Below the pieces are notes generated by a model, which worked only from the letters and a program-made list of their open reading frames with translations, did not search any database and was not told the DNA's origin. The position numbers and the translations under genes were made by a program. Below are positions 23,522 through 36,149 of a stretch of 60,000 nt of DNA, one piece after another. The DNA comes from Polytrichum commune (lineage: Eukaryota > Streptophyta > Polytrichopsida > Polytrichales > Polytrichaceae): the NCBI GenBank assembly GCA_950295325.1, contig OX485807.1, forward strand, positions 13,669,001-13,729,000, given 5' to 3'. Positions within the stretch are counted from its first letter, which is position 1. Each line of letters starts with the position of its first letter.

Positions 23522-26500
23522 TCTTCTATGTATCCTATGGTTTTTTTAAGTTGGGTTACAACATTATTAACCCGTCAAGTTTTCAAGGGTCTCTCAACGG
23601 ATCACCTCCACCTATACACACACAATTTCTAGGATTCTTTGCCAAGTCAGGATGCCATACGTTAATTATTGACGACTTTGGGATTTTATTTAGTACACTA
23701 TCTTGTGTCAAGGAGGGAATAGTATACAGTCAAATTTCAATATTGATGAAAATCCACTCGACATGTACTTAAACATGTATTTACTTACATCGGAGGGCAT
23801 CCTTTGTGGAGAATTTGAGCATGAATCTTGAACCGTGGGGTCGCATTTGATAGAATTTAATCAAAGTCCGAAACCATGTAGCTCACCTACATGTTTTTGT
23901 GCATGTCCAAGCCCATGAAGTGCCTTGCATGTGGACCCCCTCTTGATCCCCGGGACAACAATTGTAAATGTAGTCTATCATGTAGCATGACTTCTTGGAA
24001 ACCGGGGAAACGCATCCCAATTTGAAGAGGACATGGCCCTACTTAGCTACAAAATATTTATCAAGGTTGGTAGTTTAACTTCATCAAATGATTTTCAAGC
24101 TTCCCAAACCATGTTTCTATGACATGTTGTTAAAACAATGGACTATGAAGTCCTTCCAAGGCCATGTAAAATTTGTGATTGGCTGTTGAACTCGTCCCAA
24201 TTAAGACAACTTCGGTGTACACCAAGGAGAAAACATTGTGAGTTTGACTATGAAGGTCAAGGTTCCCATAAGACATATTGAAAGCCATACCTCCCCTGAT
24301 CTAGTTATGACTATCGGAAGTGCATGCTTGTTGACTTCTTAATTGGATATATAGGTCCTACCAGTTGTGTTCACTATTGATTGTAGAGCAGTTATTGATA
24401 TACGAATACATAGGCCAATCTCTTATAAGCACGTGTCTTTTGATCTTTACTTTTTGACCCTCGTTAAACCACATACCAATCAAATCTAAGTGTCTGACTA
24501 AGGAAACAAGCCAATTAAAACCCACCTACCTTGGATCTCTATGGAGTTGTTGGAATGACAAAGATTCAAGTACATCGAGCGATTTGACAAACTTTGGGGA
24601 GGCTCATATTTTTGTTGTTGTGAGCACAAATTGGGTTTTCAAAGGCATTCCGTTTCATAACCAACACGGGTTGATTGCGTGCTTGCTTGTCGTGGGGGGC
24701 ATTCCGTTCATGTTGCTTTAAGAGGTTGGGTTACTTGCTTAATGTGAGTTAGGTAAGCATTCACTTTCAAGTGGGAGGAGTCTTTTGGACATGGCATGGG
24801 GTCGTGGACTATTTCTCTAGGTTGTATTTTACGCTTGCGATGGAAACAAAAAAAGCCATTTGTTTTAAGTAAGAAAACTAAGCAAACACACCAACCATAT
24901 TGGGTTTCAAAAGTTGATTTTCACCTTGGAATTGGGCGTCTTACATACAAGTGACATAAAATCACAAAGGGGTGGGGAATGTGCCGTTTGTAATGAGAAT
25001 ATGCACAATGACATGTTAACCGGAGTAAAACACAAAGATGTCTTGGAAGCGTGCATAATGCAAAATCTTTGATTCGGTTTTAGCAAGATCAAACACATAT
25101 TCCCAATCAAACTTCGAGAAGTCAACCTACTATGGGTGAGGTGAACACCACACAAAAAGACATGTGTTCCTTTCCATCCCTCCTCCCAACCCCCCTTGCT
25201 ATTGGCTGGGTAACAAATGATGAATACGTAGATTTTTTCTAAAGTGGTATAAAGGTGAGAATAAACCGTATGCAACTCATAGAGCATGCATCATGGCCGA
25301 GGGGGAGAGAGAGTTGGCATGAATGAGAGACGCATTGCTCTTGATCAAAGTCGTAAAATTAAATGGAAATCATATGTGTACAATGACTGAACCATAAGAA
25401 AACATAGAATAATTGTCATTGGGTGTGTTGTGGTTCTAGAATAAAGTGAATGATGAACAATATGATGTAGGCTAACAATATCCAGATGCCAAATAATATA
25501 GTTCAAGCACGTGAAAAGTATCACACAAGAAATACATTATTATGTACTAGATAATGGCCATTGGGTGGACCGTGTCGAGCAATGGTCGATTGCGAGCCAA
25601 GTGCACTTGATGGTTACTATCTTACGTGATTTCCATTCTATAAGATTAATATACACTTTGTTGACGAACTTTGTGAATAATTTTTGGTACACCACACAAC
25701 ACCTTGCGATTGAGTTGGATGTGTTTGAATGTGTGATTTACTTGAAGAAACTTTGGATGGAGGCCTAATGGAGAACATCATCTTATCCCAATGAAAATTA
25801 TGTGAGGTTTGCAGGTGTATTTGATTACTTTTCTTAATCGGATATCTATAATTGTTTGTGTGTGGTTGGGTGAGGAGCAAAGGACAAACACCACAAAGAC
25901 ATATGCTTAACAAAGATTGGACCATGTTTCAAATTTCTTAACTATTCCTCATTTAATTGTTAACACAATAAGAAGAGCCCATGCATTCATAAAACTTGCA
26001 CTTCCAATACTCGTAAATTGATTAAATGGCTGAGGTCCAACTTAGAATTCAATCTTTGCCAATGCTTCATCATACAGTTGTTGATGCAACACAAACATCT
26101 TGTTTTGTAAATCCAATCGGCAGAAGTCGGAGAATATGGAAAACAAACTGAACAAGACCCACATACCTACTTTAAAAGAGTGTGAATTTGTAGGCATACC
26201 ATGTCATAGTTGGGACTTAGGACTCAACCCTTCGTGTGAAATGATAAGTCTTGGCAACTTCCACGCTCTCAACGACTGAGAGTGCATGGATTGACCTCCT
26301 CAATTGAACTTGGGATTTAGGACTTGGGACCCATGTGAAGTGACAAGTTTCAACTTCCAAGCTTTTAACAATCGAGATTGCATGGATTGACCTCCTCAAG
26401 TGAACCAAGATCTCAAGCCCGGTTGAGACGAGTGCCCAGACAAATTGTGAACAATGACACCCCGACCAATCTTTCGCCCCCCCCCACAAAGTGCTTCCAC

Positions 26501-27000
26501 ATCATTAGGCCATTGTGTGTGTTGTCCTGTTCATCGAACATGGCTTCATACCTGCCAGTTGCCCATCGCGACAAAGCATGAGCACTTGTCCTCCGGAAAG
26601 GTTTGGAGCCACCCCCTCCCAGGCAAGACCCCAAACTCCGCCATATTGTCTATCGAGATTGGCTACATTGATTGTTGACACGGTGGATTGACGAAGTGGA
26701 CAAAACACATAGGTTTGAACATCGCATTGAATGAAATTGTTATTTCAGCCAATGACCTTTGAGAAGCTTTTGTCCATACACTCGTGTGGATTGGGCCTTC
26801 GGACTTGGGGTCCATTGTCGACCGGCCCTTAAAACCAAACACATGATCCCAATTGGGCTCTAAACCTTTGAACTTCAGCTAGGACAAATCACGGGCACCA
26901 ACGTTGAAGCACAAGATAAGTATTATTTCCCCTCTTCCTATTTGTTGGCAGACAAAAATGAAGGGAAAAGTGATAAAGGCCAGGGAATGTGTCCCATGTG
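23522..27000. other. Intergenic, no gene recognised
   Basis: No convincing gene. A repeat-family copy lies near 25795-25945 and a 96-bp tandem duplication at 26217-26405. Several open frames of 70-125 codons are present but have no recognisable domain. Confidence 0.5.
26217..26405. repeat. Two-copy tandem repeat, period about 96 bp
   Basis: GCATGGATTGACCTCCTCAA occurs at 26284 and 26380, and the preceding sequence (TTGGGACTTAGGACT.., GTGAA.TGA.AAGT.., AACTTCCA) also repeats. Diverged copies. Confidence 0.8.
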
Positions 27001-27024
27001 AGGGGAATATGCATCATGAGGGCC

Positions 27025-27098
27025 AGATACCCGGAGACCTCACACCCACCGGGTATCTCTACCCGTCCGGCCGTCCACCGGCCTGCCTGGATACCCGG
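27025..27098. promoter_or_regulatory. GATACCC motif cluster upstream of the Sec14-like gene
   Basis: AGATACCCGG at 27025-27034, its exact reverse complement CCGGGTATCT at 27049-27058, and GGATACCCGG at 27089-27098, all about 0.5 kb upstream of the start codon. Similar GATACCC copies precede the second gene at 51253-51288. A role as a transcription-factor site is inference. Confidence 0.4.
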
Positions 27099-27579
27099 GA
27101 AACCATCCACCGGGGTAAGAGACATACCACAGACGCAGCGGACAGGAATAGCAACGTACCAGGCGGCACGCAGGTGCTGATGCTGCGGCTGGGGAAGAGG
27201 AGCTGGGCTTCCCGAAGGCAAAGGAAACCAAATTGAATCCCATCATCCCCAACACAAAGAAACCAGTGTCTTCAAGGAAACAATAGCACACCATAGCATC
27301 ATCATCATCATCAACATCAACATCAACGCCATCGCCAGCCTGCTGGCCTCACATCACTTGTTCATTCATTGCCTACATCCATCTCCACTCCCACTTTCTT
27401 CACTGCCCCTGCCTGAATCATTTGCAGCTTAACCCCCTGTGCGAGCTGCCGGGTTTGGGAGGAGTTGGGCTCTTCTGTTTGTTTGGTTTGTTGCAATAAG
27501 TTGCCTTGGAGCAGCAACGGAGCAGCGGGCGCGGGGAGGTGAGGGGAGGTGAGGAGGGAGGGAGTAAGGCTGTCGCAGA

Positions 27580-30500
27580 ATGCAGGGTGACGATTTGGCA
27601 GTCGCTGCTGCAGCGGCTGTTCCTGTGACGGAGGAGAAGGTTGAGGAGTCGGAGGAGAAGCATCAACAGCAGCCTCCTCAGCACGAGGAAGCAGTGAGTG
27701 TTTTGTGGTTTTTGGGTGGTTTGGCGGGGTTAGCTCTATTTGGCGCCATTTTGGGTGGTTTGGGTGTTGGGAGGGGGGGGGGGGGGTGTGGGTATTTTTT
27801 TTGACACGGTGCAATACTGGCATTTGTGTGTCGAAATGAGTGTGCATGGGGTGTTGGATCCTTCATTTTCCTTAGGTTTGACATTGTTTGTAATGGGGCC
27901 TGCTCACCCTTTCCGGTTCCACTGCTCATGCGGATTGTGGTCCACTGCTCATGAAGATATGTGATATGTGGCACTCGAACCTGCGGTGTTCGAATCAGCC
28001 GAACTCGGTAAAGGCTAGATGCAGAATTCTATGCTGGTCTGTCTGTATGTGTGCATGTGTTGATGATGGTGATGATGATGCAAAGCTCGGAAGGATATAT
28101 TTCAGCCGATCTCTTTTGGTTGTGAGTCTTGAGAGCTTACAAGTCTCGAGAGTGTATCAGAAATGGGCGTAGTAAGGAAATATTGGGGGTGTTTGTTTCT
28201 CGGTTAGCTCTTTTTTCTTAGAGATTAACAAAATGCCTCTTGTCAAGAAGACTGTTTTTTTGATTTTGCTCAGAAAGTGAGCTGTTTTGTTTTTTGTTTT
28301 TTGGCTCTACTATGTTATGGGTCCCTTTTGGTTCCTTGTTGAGCTCGTTTGGGGTTCATGGGTGGTGTTCTTGTGTTGCGGCTTGAGTGATGATGGTACA
28401 GTGGTGGCATTGTGCCTGGAAGTGCAATGAGTGTGTGGGGTGTTAGTTGAAAAGGCTTGTTGGATGATTGATTGACGGGGTAATCTTAAGCAAGCTGCAT
28501 TGTGGCATTGTGTATGGAAATAGAGTGTGTGAGGTGTTGGTTGGTTGAGCCATTTGGAGTGACATGGTAGTGATCACTTATGTTGCAGGTGAACCTGGAA
28601 GCTGATAGCGGAACTCCGGAGTCGAGTCAGGCCGAGGTAATATTCTCTCCTTCCCCTTCCTCTTCTGCACATCTATTGTGTCCATTCATTCGCTTGGTTA
28701 GCATTCATTCTCCCGCTGCTTCAATTATCAACACTTTTCGCTCTGTTTTCTGGTTGTAAAGAGGAGATGCTAGTGAAAACCTCGCAGAGCTAGTAACCGG
28801 TCAAAAACTGGATTCTCCCTTCAATCTTATATGACGCAAGCTCATGCTTTAGAAAGGCCGCAAAGATTTAGATTGATTTTTAGTGACAGTGAGATGTGGA
28901 AAACGGTAAGAGGAGGAATACACCGTCTTTGTACCTGGTTTTTAGACTTGGACAATTTTACTTCTTGTAGACGCATATTTCGGCACCAGATTGCAAATGA
29001 CAATGCAGAGGCCGTATCTTGCTACACTGAGATTTTGGGGTTGCAAACCGAAATAGGCAGTGGCTCCGCAGGTGCCCTTTTTCGTGCTTGGTAGTGAGCA
29101 AAGCCAGCTCATGATATTTCTAATAGTATTCAGTCAGTGCTGGACATGTTGGAGATTGTCTGCATCTACCTCCGAATTATGTAATTTGTTATTGCACTGA
29201 TCTGGAGTTGAGGACACCCAGTATTAGTGCAATAAGATATTTAGAACATTAACTTGTAAACGAGAAACTGGTTTATGAAGTTTATTTGGTCAGATGTCGA
29301 TTATGGATGTGGGTGGCACAATTATTTTCGAAACTGTACCTTGTTCCTGCTAAAGGAATAAGGAATAGCTCTTTCTCTTGAAATAGCTAAAGGAAGTTGC
29401 CATCTGGCTATTCGATCTTTGTGTGATATAATTTTGGCCAACTTAGTTTTCAACACCTTGCACTCACACCTAAGGTGGTTGAGCTATTGGTCTTCTTCTG
29501 GAATAGAAGCTCTTTTCCCGGTGTAGTACAAGAGTTTCACTTCGAGAATTTCTTAAGCTCTGCCTTTAAGCAACGGTTAGAATTCACTTAGAAAAAAACC
29601 TTCTGGGGTCCTCAGGTGAACAATCTGGAGTCCTGGTTCCTGTACTAATCTCAATAATGGGTTGATTTATCGATCCAGTGATTCTTCTATTAGATGGATT
29701 CACTCTTGTTTCTGACGCCAGCCATGAATTGCACACAGGGAGGGGTAAATTGTGAAAGAGCTTTGACACTGAGAATCTCTCAACGTTTTTGATGATTTCA
29801 TGTCATGTCGGGGATTTCCCAGGCATGGTAGTTGAAAGAGTTGTTGGATGTAAATATTCAGGTTGCCTTTGAAGGGTTTGCATGTGTGGTGTTTTTTGTG
29901 TGACAAGTCTCTCTCCCCCTCCTTGAGTGCCAGGGAGCCGACTTAGTGATCTTTAATGAATTTGTTTTCCTATGCTTGTCAAACTTGGGTCAATGCAAGA
30001 CTCCCTGAAGGTGTCCTCCAGGTTGATTTATTCTGGTTGATATCTTGGTATGAACCGCCTTGATCTTATCTCCTCTGAACAACTGGAAACACTGGTGACT
30101 GCAACAGCCCTTCATAAGAACTTCTCTATCCATAATGGACTTGTGAGAAAGAACTTTATGCCTCTTTGGTTCATTGTTGTCATGAGGAAACACGAGTAGT
30201 GTCATGTTTTCGAAGTCCCTTTGTGACGTTGCTGATGTAGACTAACCCCATCACACATGACATAACCACAATGACCAATGACAAAGGGGTATACAAACTG
30301 TTTGAAACGCTCCCCTAACCTTGGGGAGGTTGGCTATTGAAGATTTATTTGCCTCTATGGTGCATTGTTGTTGTGAGAGAGACATGAGTAAAGTCATATT
30401 TCTAAAGTCTCTTCCAAAGGCACATACCTATTGGCTTCCAGTTCATCTTGAACTTGTTTGTTTGTGATGTTGTTCATGATCATGTAACCTGACCCCATCT

Positions 30501-33500
30501 TACATGACAAAGTGAAATGACCAACAACGAAGGGGTGTGTTTACACATTGTCTGAAAGGCTACCTAACCTTATACAAATTGGCTTTTGAAGGTTGGTGAG
30601 ATGCATGGCGATGAAGTAAATGCTGCAGAAGCTGAGATGGCTGACAAATCTGTGATGTTGGAAGAGCCTACCGAGGTGTCTCCTCAGGTGGAAGAAGAGG
30701 CCAAAGTTGCAGAGAGCGCCATAGCAGATGCTCCTGCAGCTGCAGAACCGACTATGGAGGCTACTTCTACAGAAGTAGAATTTCTTGAGTCATTGAATGT
30801 GACTTCCACTCAACCAGAAGAAACACTTAGCTTGCCCACATCGAGCAAGGATGTGCCTGCGAAACATCAACAAGACGATGCTTCGAAGCCCACCCCAGAA
30901 GATACCCCTGCTGAGTCTGTACTTAAAGACGTTTCTGAGGTTTCTGAGGTTTCTGAGCTTCCTGCCCAGGAAGCAGAAGACAGCACTGCAGAGTTTGTGG
31001 ATGCGCCCAACATTATGATGGAAACTGCAAATGAAGGCGACGATGAGCCTGTTGTCAAGAAGAGTGTTGATGAGGATCAGAAGGAGGTTGAAGCTGTTGA
31101 TGAGAAATCTGTTGTTGAGGTTGAAAGCTCAGAGGCACCTAAAAGCAATGAGAAGAGCTCGCAACAAGAAGTTCCTATTATTTCATCATCAGCTACCATC
31201 GAAGAGACTGCGACTGTAAATTCGCCACAAACTGATGTTATTAAGAATCAACCTGAAGTTGCTAACAAAATCTCTACGCGTGATTATGTTCAGACACCAC
31301 CAATGTTGGCTGCCACTGAAGAGAAGAGCCTTACAGTCAGTGAGCCTGCAGAAAAGGAGACAAGTGATGCCACACCCACAAGCACAATTAACCAAGAAAA
31401 TAATGTTGAAGAAAATAGTGTTGAAGAAAAGAGTATTGAAGAAAAGAGTGTGCAGGAAAATGGGTCTGCAATTGCTGCTGCAGTTGTTGGCAAAGAAAAT
31501 GGGGACGATGAGAAAGCAAATGAATCTACGAAAGATTCTGTAGCAGTGGAAGAAGATACGAAGGAGGATGACAAAAAGAGTGAGTCCTTGGAACAACTTC
31601 TGGTGAAAGAAGGCACACCGAGTGCCACTGCTAAAAGCAATGGTACTGAAAAAGGTCAGAAACTCTTCTAGATTTCACTTGCGACTTTTGAGTTTCTCAT
31701 GAGGTTTCGATTATTCTGAATTGAGTGAAGGTGAAGTGAAATGTCCATTGTTTGCTTGATGATAGCTGTGTTTGAGTTGATCTTCTTTTTCGTTTTGCTC
31801 ATCCTGCTGATTGCTGTAATTGCAGGAGCAGTGGATGAAGAAAAAATCTTGGAAGAAATGAGGGCAAAGATTGCAGAACAGGACCCCTTGTCAAAGGTTT
31901 GCTCTACTTTTTCACCCTTGTTTCGCAAGCATAAGATTCATGATGAGAAAAGCTGGCACCTTTCAACAGTTTATTTGATAGCACCCAAAGTCAACTTGTT
32001 TAAATTCCTGATTAAATGGACGACCTATTCACAATCCACTAGACATCTTAAATTCTGAAGAAGCTGAATTGGAAAATGTCAGATTCTTAGTTACATGGAG
32101 TGAGGAGTTGAGATGGAAGAGGATGTCCTCACAGAACCAGTTCTCATTGCAGGATACAGATGAAGCAACACTGAGACGATTCTTGAGGGCACGATCATGG
32201 AAGTTGTCTAAGGCAGTCAAAATGTTTGTCGACCATCAAAAATGGCGGCGTTCTTTTGTACCACTTGGCCACATACCACAAGAGCAGGTGAAGGATTGAG
32301 GAGATAACTTGGCATGGCACTTTTTTGTACCTTGGTCAAATTTGATTGTATTTTGTTTATTGGCATCAGTTATAGACATCAGTGAAAATCTGTTGCATAT
32401 CAAAATATGAAATGAAGTTTGATGGGGCGCAGGTTAAAAATGAACTGGAGGCAGAGAAAGTATTCCTTCAAGGAAATGACAAGAACGGTCGGCCAGTCGT
32501 TGTCATTTTGGCAGCCAAGCATGATGCTAACAAACGCAAGTTTGATGAGTTTAAACGTAAGGTCTCATTTGTCTTGATATACCTTACTCAGAATCTGAAT
32601 ATCATAATTGGCTTTCCTCTCATGACTTCACATTGGTGTGTTCAATGTATCTGCATGGAAATGGCTTCTCTGGTATACTTCGCCTAAAGTTTGTGCCATG
32701 CCTTCTCTCAGGTTATCTCGTTTTCAACTTTGACACAACAGTGGCCAGGTATGACGACCATGATTTGCAGCTGGTTTACTGTAGCACTTGAATAGATGTT
32801 GGTAATGTTGATGTTTTGGTTACTCTTGATTTTTTTTGAAATTTGTGCTTTAAATGCATGGATTTATGAACTTATTTGGCCATCTTGGTGGGTGAGCAGT
32901 TTAAAGCCTGGAGAGGAGACCTTCACAGTTATTTTGGATCTAAAGGGCTTGGCTTTGAAAAATTTGGATGTCCGTGGCTGGATTTCTACCTTCGATTTCC
33001 TTCAGGTTACTTCAGATATTTTTATCACCAATTGCAATCTAGTGTGTCATCTTCCAAACATTTGCACATAGACATTTGTGTTGTAATGAGGATTTGAGCT
33101 CATAGTATCGAGAAATGTTGATGCTACCAATCATTTTGGTCTTTATATGAAGCACACATTATACAATTTGGTCTCATCCCTTTGTCTTGTGACAGGCGTA
33201 CTACCCAGAGAGGTTAGGCAGGCTTTTCATTGTCCATGTGCCCAAGATATTTTGGGGAGCATGGAAGCTTGTGCACCCATTCATCGACAAAGTAACCAGA
33301 GATAAGGTATATGAACTTCATTTTCTAATTTTGATACCTAGTGAGTGTCCTCAGATGATCTTGAAATCTGCAAACATGGAGACGTTGTGTTGCCAGGAAC
33401 CAAGAATTTGTATCAGTCCTGATGGTGCTGTTGAGAAGTTTAAGCCAACCAAATATTTGGAATGGAATGCACAAATTACTATGTGTTATCAGAAGTGTGT

Positions 33501-33978
33501 TTGTTTCTGTAGAGTAAGTAGTTGTATGCAGTAACCTGAGCGGGCCTAATTTGGTTACTTTTCTCATTCGGACACCTATATCTGAGTGGTGTGTGATTAG
33601 GTGTGAATCTAATATATGTTCTATATTTTGGTAACCATCATACTCACAATAGTCATTGAAGTCCTGAAGGAAGGGAATGTTCTCTTTGACAATGAATAAG
33701 ATATTCATATGAACTCCAAAGATTATGAGGAAAATGGCCACAGCCTTGATTTGGTTTTCGCTATAAAATCTTGCACTAATCACATATCGTTTAATACCTG
33801 GCAGATTTTGTTTGTGGAAGACAAGCTCTTAGAACAAAAGCTGCAGGAGGAGATAGAAAACGAGCAGATTGCTGATATCTACGGTGGCACTCTTCCTCTT
33901 GTACCAATTCAAAATGTCACCATTCCCAACTGGCCACCAAGACAAGAAGACAATGCAATTCCACAAAGTACGTCATAA
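27580..33978 (+). CDS. Sec14-like CRAL-TRIO protein with long acidic N-terminus, 10 exons
   Basis: Predicted lipid-binding/transfer protein of the Sec14 superfamily, 660 aa. Exons (all GT..AG, phases consistent): 27580-27693, 28589-28636, 30592-31654, 31826-31896, 32153-32287, 32433-32556, 32712-32748, 32900-33005, 33196-33306, 33805-33978. An in-frame TAA at 27565 fixes the ATG at 27580. Residues 1-410 are low-complexity, rich in Glu, Ala, Ser and Thr, with repeats such as VEEKSIEEKSVQE. The CRAL-TRIO N-lobe lies at about 425-475 (DTDEATLRRFLRARSWKLSKA). The lipid-binding lobe is at about 478-640, with RYLVFNFDTT, VILDLKGLALKNLDVRGW, YYPERLGRLFIVHVPKIFW and the C-terminal DIYGGTLPLVPIQ. The C-terminal half matches the plant Sec14-like/random-slug-protein-5-like group, which normally lacks such an acidic leader; patellins have an acidic leader but also a GOLD domain, which is absent here. 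Function as a phosphoinositide/lipid transfer protein is by family. The splice site at 30592 is the least certain. Confidence 0.88.
28103..28174 (+). repeat. Intron-1 element shared with the ribophorin II gene
   Basis: This stretch in intron 1 (CAGCCGATC...GAGCTTACAAG...TCAGAAATGGGCGTAGTA) aligns with 51801-51870 in intron 1 of the other gene, same orientation, by eye about four of five bases identical. Weaker similarity, with GATGATG runs and CTCGG..AAG patches, extends upstream to about 27980. Confidence 0.75.
28637..30591 (+). other. Intron 2 of the Sec14-like gene, with a 3'-terminal tandem duplication
   Basis: About 1.95 kb. Its last part is duplicated: copy 1 about 30150-30347 and copy 2 about 30348-30592. 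Shared blocks include TGCCTCT.TGGT.CATTGTTGT, CCCCATC..ACATGACA, and AATGACCAA.. followed by GAAGGGGT/AAAGGGGT. Both copies end with TTGGCT(A/T)TTGAAG, which in copy 2 is the splice acceptor of exon 3. No coding sequence recognised. Confidence 0.65.
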
Positions 33979-36149
33979 ATGATGCTGAGTTCACAAGAAA
34001 ATGTGATTTGTTTGCAACTAAACTGCTTTGTACCTACTTGTATTCGAATGGAATTGCAGTACCATAGTGAATGGCCTGCTTTGAAGAGTGTATTTGAGAT
34101 GAAGTCGATATTTGCGGCCTAATAACGTCGTGTCGTGTAAGCTGCAACGGCCGCCAAGTGGGTGGGCTATAAGATTTTGGTATCAGCAGGGGTGATTGAT
34201 GCTTAGCTTTGGAGCTTTATCATCACTTTCTTAGGAATTGATTATTTTACAGTGCTGAAATCGGTCAGCTATTCATTTATCAACCCTCACTCTCATCTTG
34301 TAATGGAGATAGACAAGATTTGAAGCTGAGGGTTCCATGTTCAGAGGACAGTGAGATGACCTATCTCGTCTTTTAATACTATGATCTCGTTGTGCAAGCC
34401 AAATGTGTTGTTGCAGCTATTTACTCACAAGGCACATGGCAACAGTTTATCTATTTTTTTTGGGGGGGGGGGGTGTTAAATGTACGACCATGGTATATGG
34501 TGTTTGTTTCAGGTTATGTGTTTGGTTCCATGTTTGTGTTCTGGAATCTGTTCATGAGAGTGCACTGGGTGTAGAGTGTATGGGTGACAGGTGCTCCCGT
34601 TTGTTGGAAATAAGGCACAAAACCCTTATTTGGTTACTGTTCTTATTAGGACACCTACATTTGAGTGGTATTTGGTTTTATATCTGTTTGAAAGAGATGA
34701 CAACCATTATAAGCTCAATATATGTATATATTTTTTTTGGGGGGGGGGAGGACCTGTATGACGACCTAATGAAATGAAATTAATTTTAAAGTCTGGGAAA
34801 CCAAAAAGGCTAATGGGACTGAAATTACATGAGGATGGATTCATAGCAGCTGTGGTGGATTCTAGAGTGGTGGCAGAGTGTGGTAGCCTCCATGAGGTAG
34901 AGGCTAATGTGGACTTGATGGTCCAAATGAAAGAAATACTGAGGCTCCCTAGAACCACATTCTGAGATATTGGATGGAAATTTAGCCCAATGAGCACTGA
35001 AAATTATGAGGAGGTTGGCTATGACCTTGATTTGCATTTGCTAACTTGTACTAACAATGTGTTTCATATCCTACAAGAAGTGGGTTAGTTGGAGAATGTA
35101 GCCTTTTAAGACCCATCTACCCTAAAAACTTTGCGGAAGATTCTGCACCCAAGTTTGCCACCTTGGGTGAGAGGTTTTTGCTGTGCACAGGATCGTACAT
35201 TATTGGTGTTGTCAGAAGCCAAGGACTGGAGGCACATGCAATAATGAACCTACTGTGAGCCCTGCAACTGATTAGGACACATTGTACCTGATGTGGCCCT
35301 TCTCACACTTCCAAGCCAAACAGTGCCCAGTCCATCATACAAAACTTGCAAGCAGTTCAGCAAACCGCAAAATTGGCAATAAAATCTCTGTCAGCCTAAC
35401 CACCTCACAAAAGATGATCGGCACTTGAGGTTGAACACATTCTGGCGTGGGAGCAATGAATGGGGAGAACCAATCGCTCTTTACAGATGAACTGGTTGAA
35501 TTAGAGAAACAAGCAGTTGAAGGTCAAGACTTCAAGGAAATCACTCATCGTTTTAGAAGGATGTATGGAATATACCTCAAATTAATCAAGAAAAACCGAA
35601 AGATGTCAAAATGTACCTTGTTGGACTTGGAAACACTAGGATGTTGACCGATTATGCCCAAAAACCTCCCTGGACACTGCTTGGGAAACATTTTGAACTG
35701 ATACAATAAGGGATACCCAAGACCAATAAGGAATGTGCAACCAACACTAAGCTATTGTACTATTGCCTTCCATTTGAACCCCCAACTCTTTTGATTTTAG
35801 AACATGGTTTTGGTTTTGAGTTATGTACATTAGGTCTCTGTATCTTCTGAAAGGTAACCATGTGCATGCTATATCACAACATATAATTCTATTTAAACAT
35901 TTCTTATGAGAGTTCACCCATAAGCACCTAAGAGGCCCAATCTAGGCCCCTATATCTACAAAAAAGAAGAAGGTGTATTCACACTATGTTTTTGTTATTA
36001 ACTAGTTGTGTTAAAAGTGACCCAATCTGAAATTAACTCATTTTTCTAGTGCATTCTTTGAACCTTATAAATGTCTTGATGTTATTGAGAATTCGGATTA
36101 GAATATATAGCTTGGGTGTCCTTAGATGCAATTGCATATTTAATATTTT
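33979..36149. other. 3' flank of the Sec14-like gene, then intergenic repeats
   Basis: The 3' UTR presumably occupies the first few hundred bases. Two G-tracts lie at about 34460-34471 and 34739-34748. Repeat-family copies lie at about 34600-35060. An open frame at 35447-35647 has codon-like texture (ITHRFRRMYGIYLKLIKKNRKM) but I recognise no family. Nothing else supported. Confidence 0.45.

Noticed and set aside
26889-27236. Overlapping 110-codon frames on both strands upstream of the Sec14-like gene
   Set aside because: Low-complexity GC-rich promoter DNA with inverted GATACCC repeats; open on both strands, with no domain.
31189-31640. Minus-strand open frames of 116-135 codons rich in Ser, Phe and Leu
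   Set aside because: Antisense shadow of exon 3 of the Sec14-like gene, whose repetitive GAA/GAG-rich sequence keeps the reverse frames open.
35447-35647. 66-codon open frame with codon-like texture
   Set aside because: I recognise no family, no splice context links it to a neighbour, and it lies among repeats; recorded only as an unexplained stretch.
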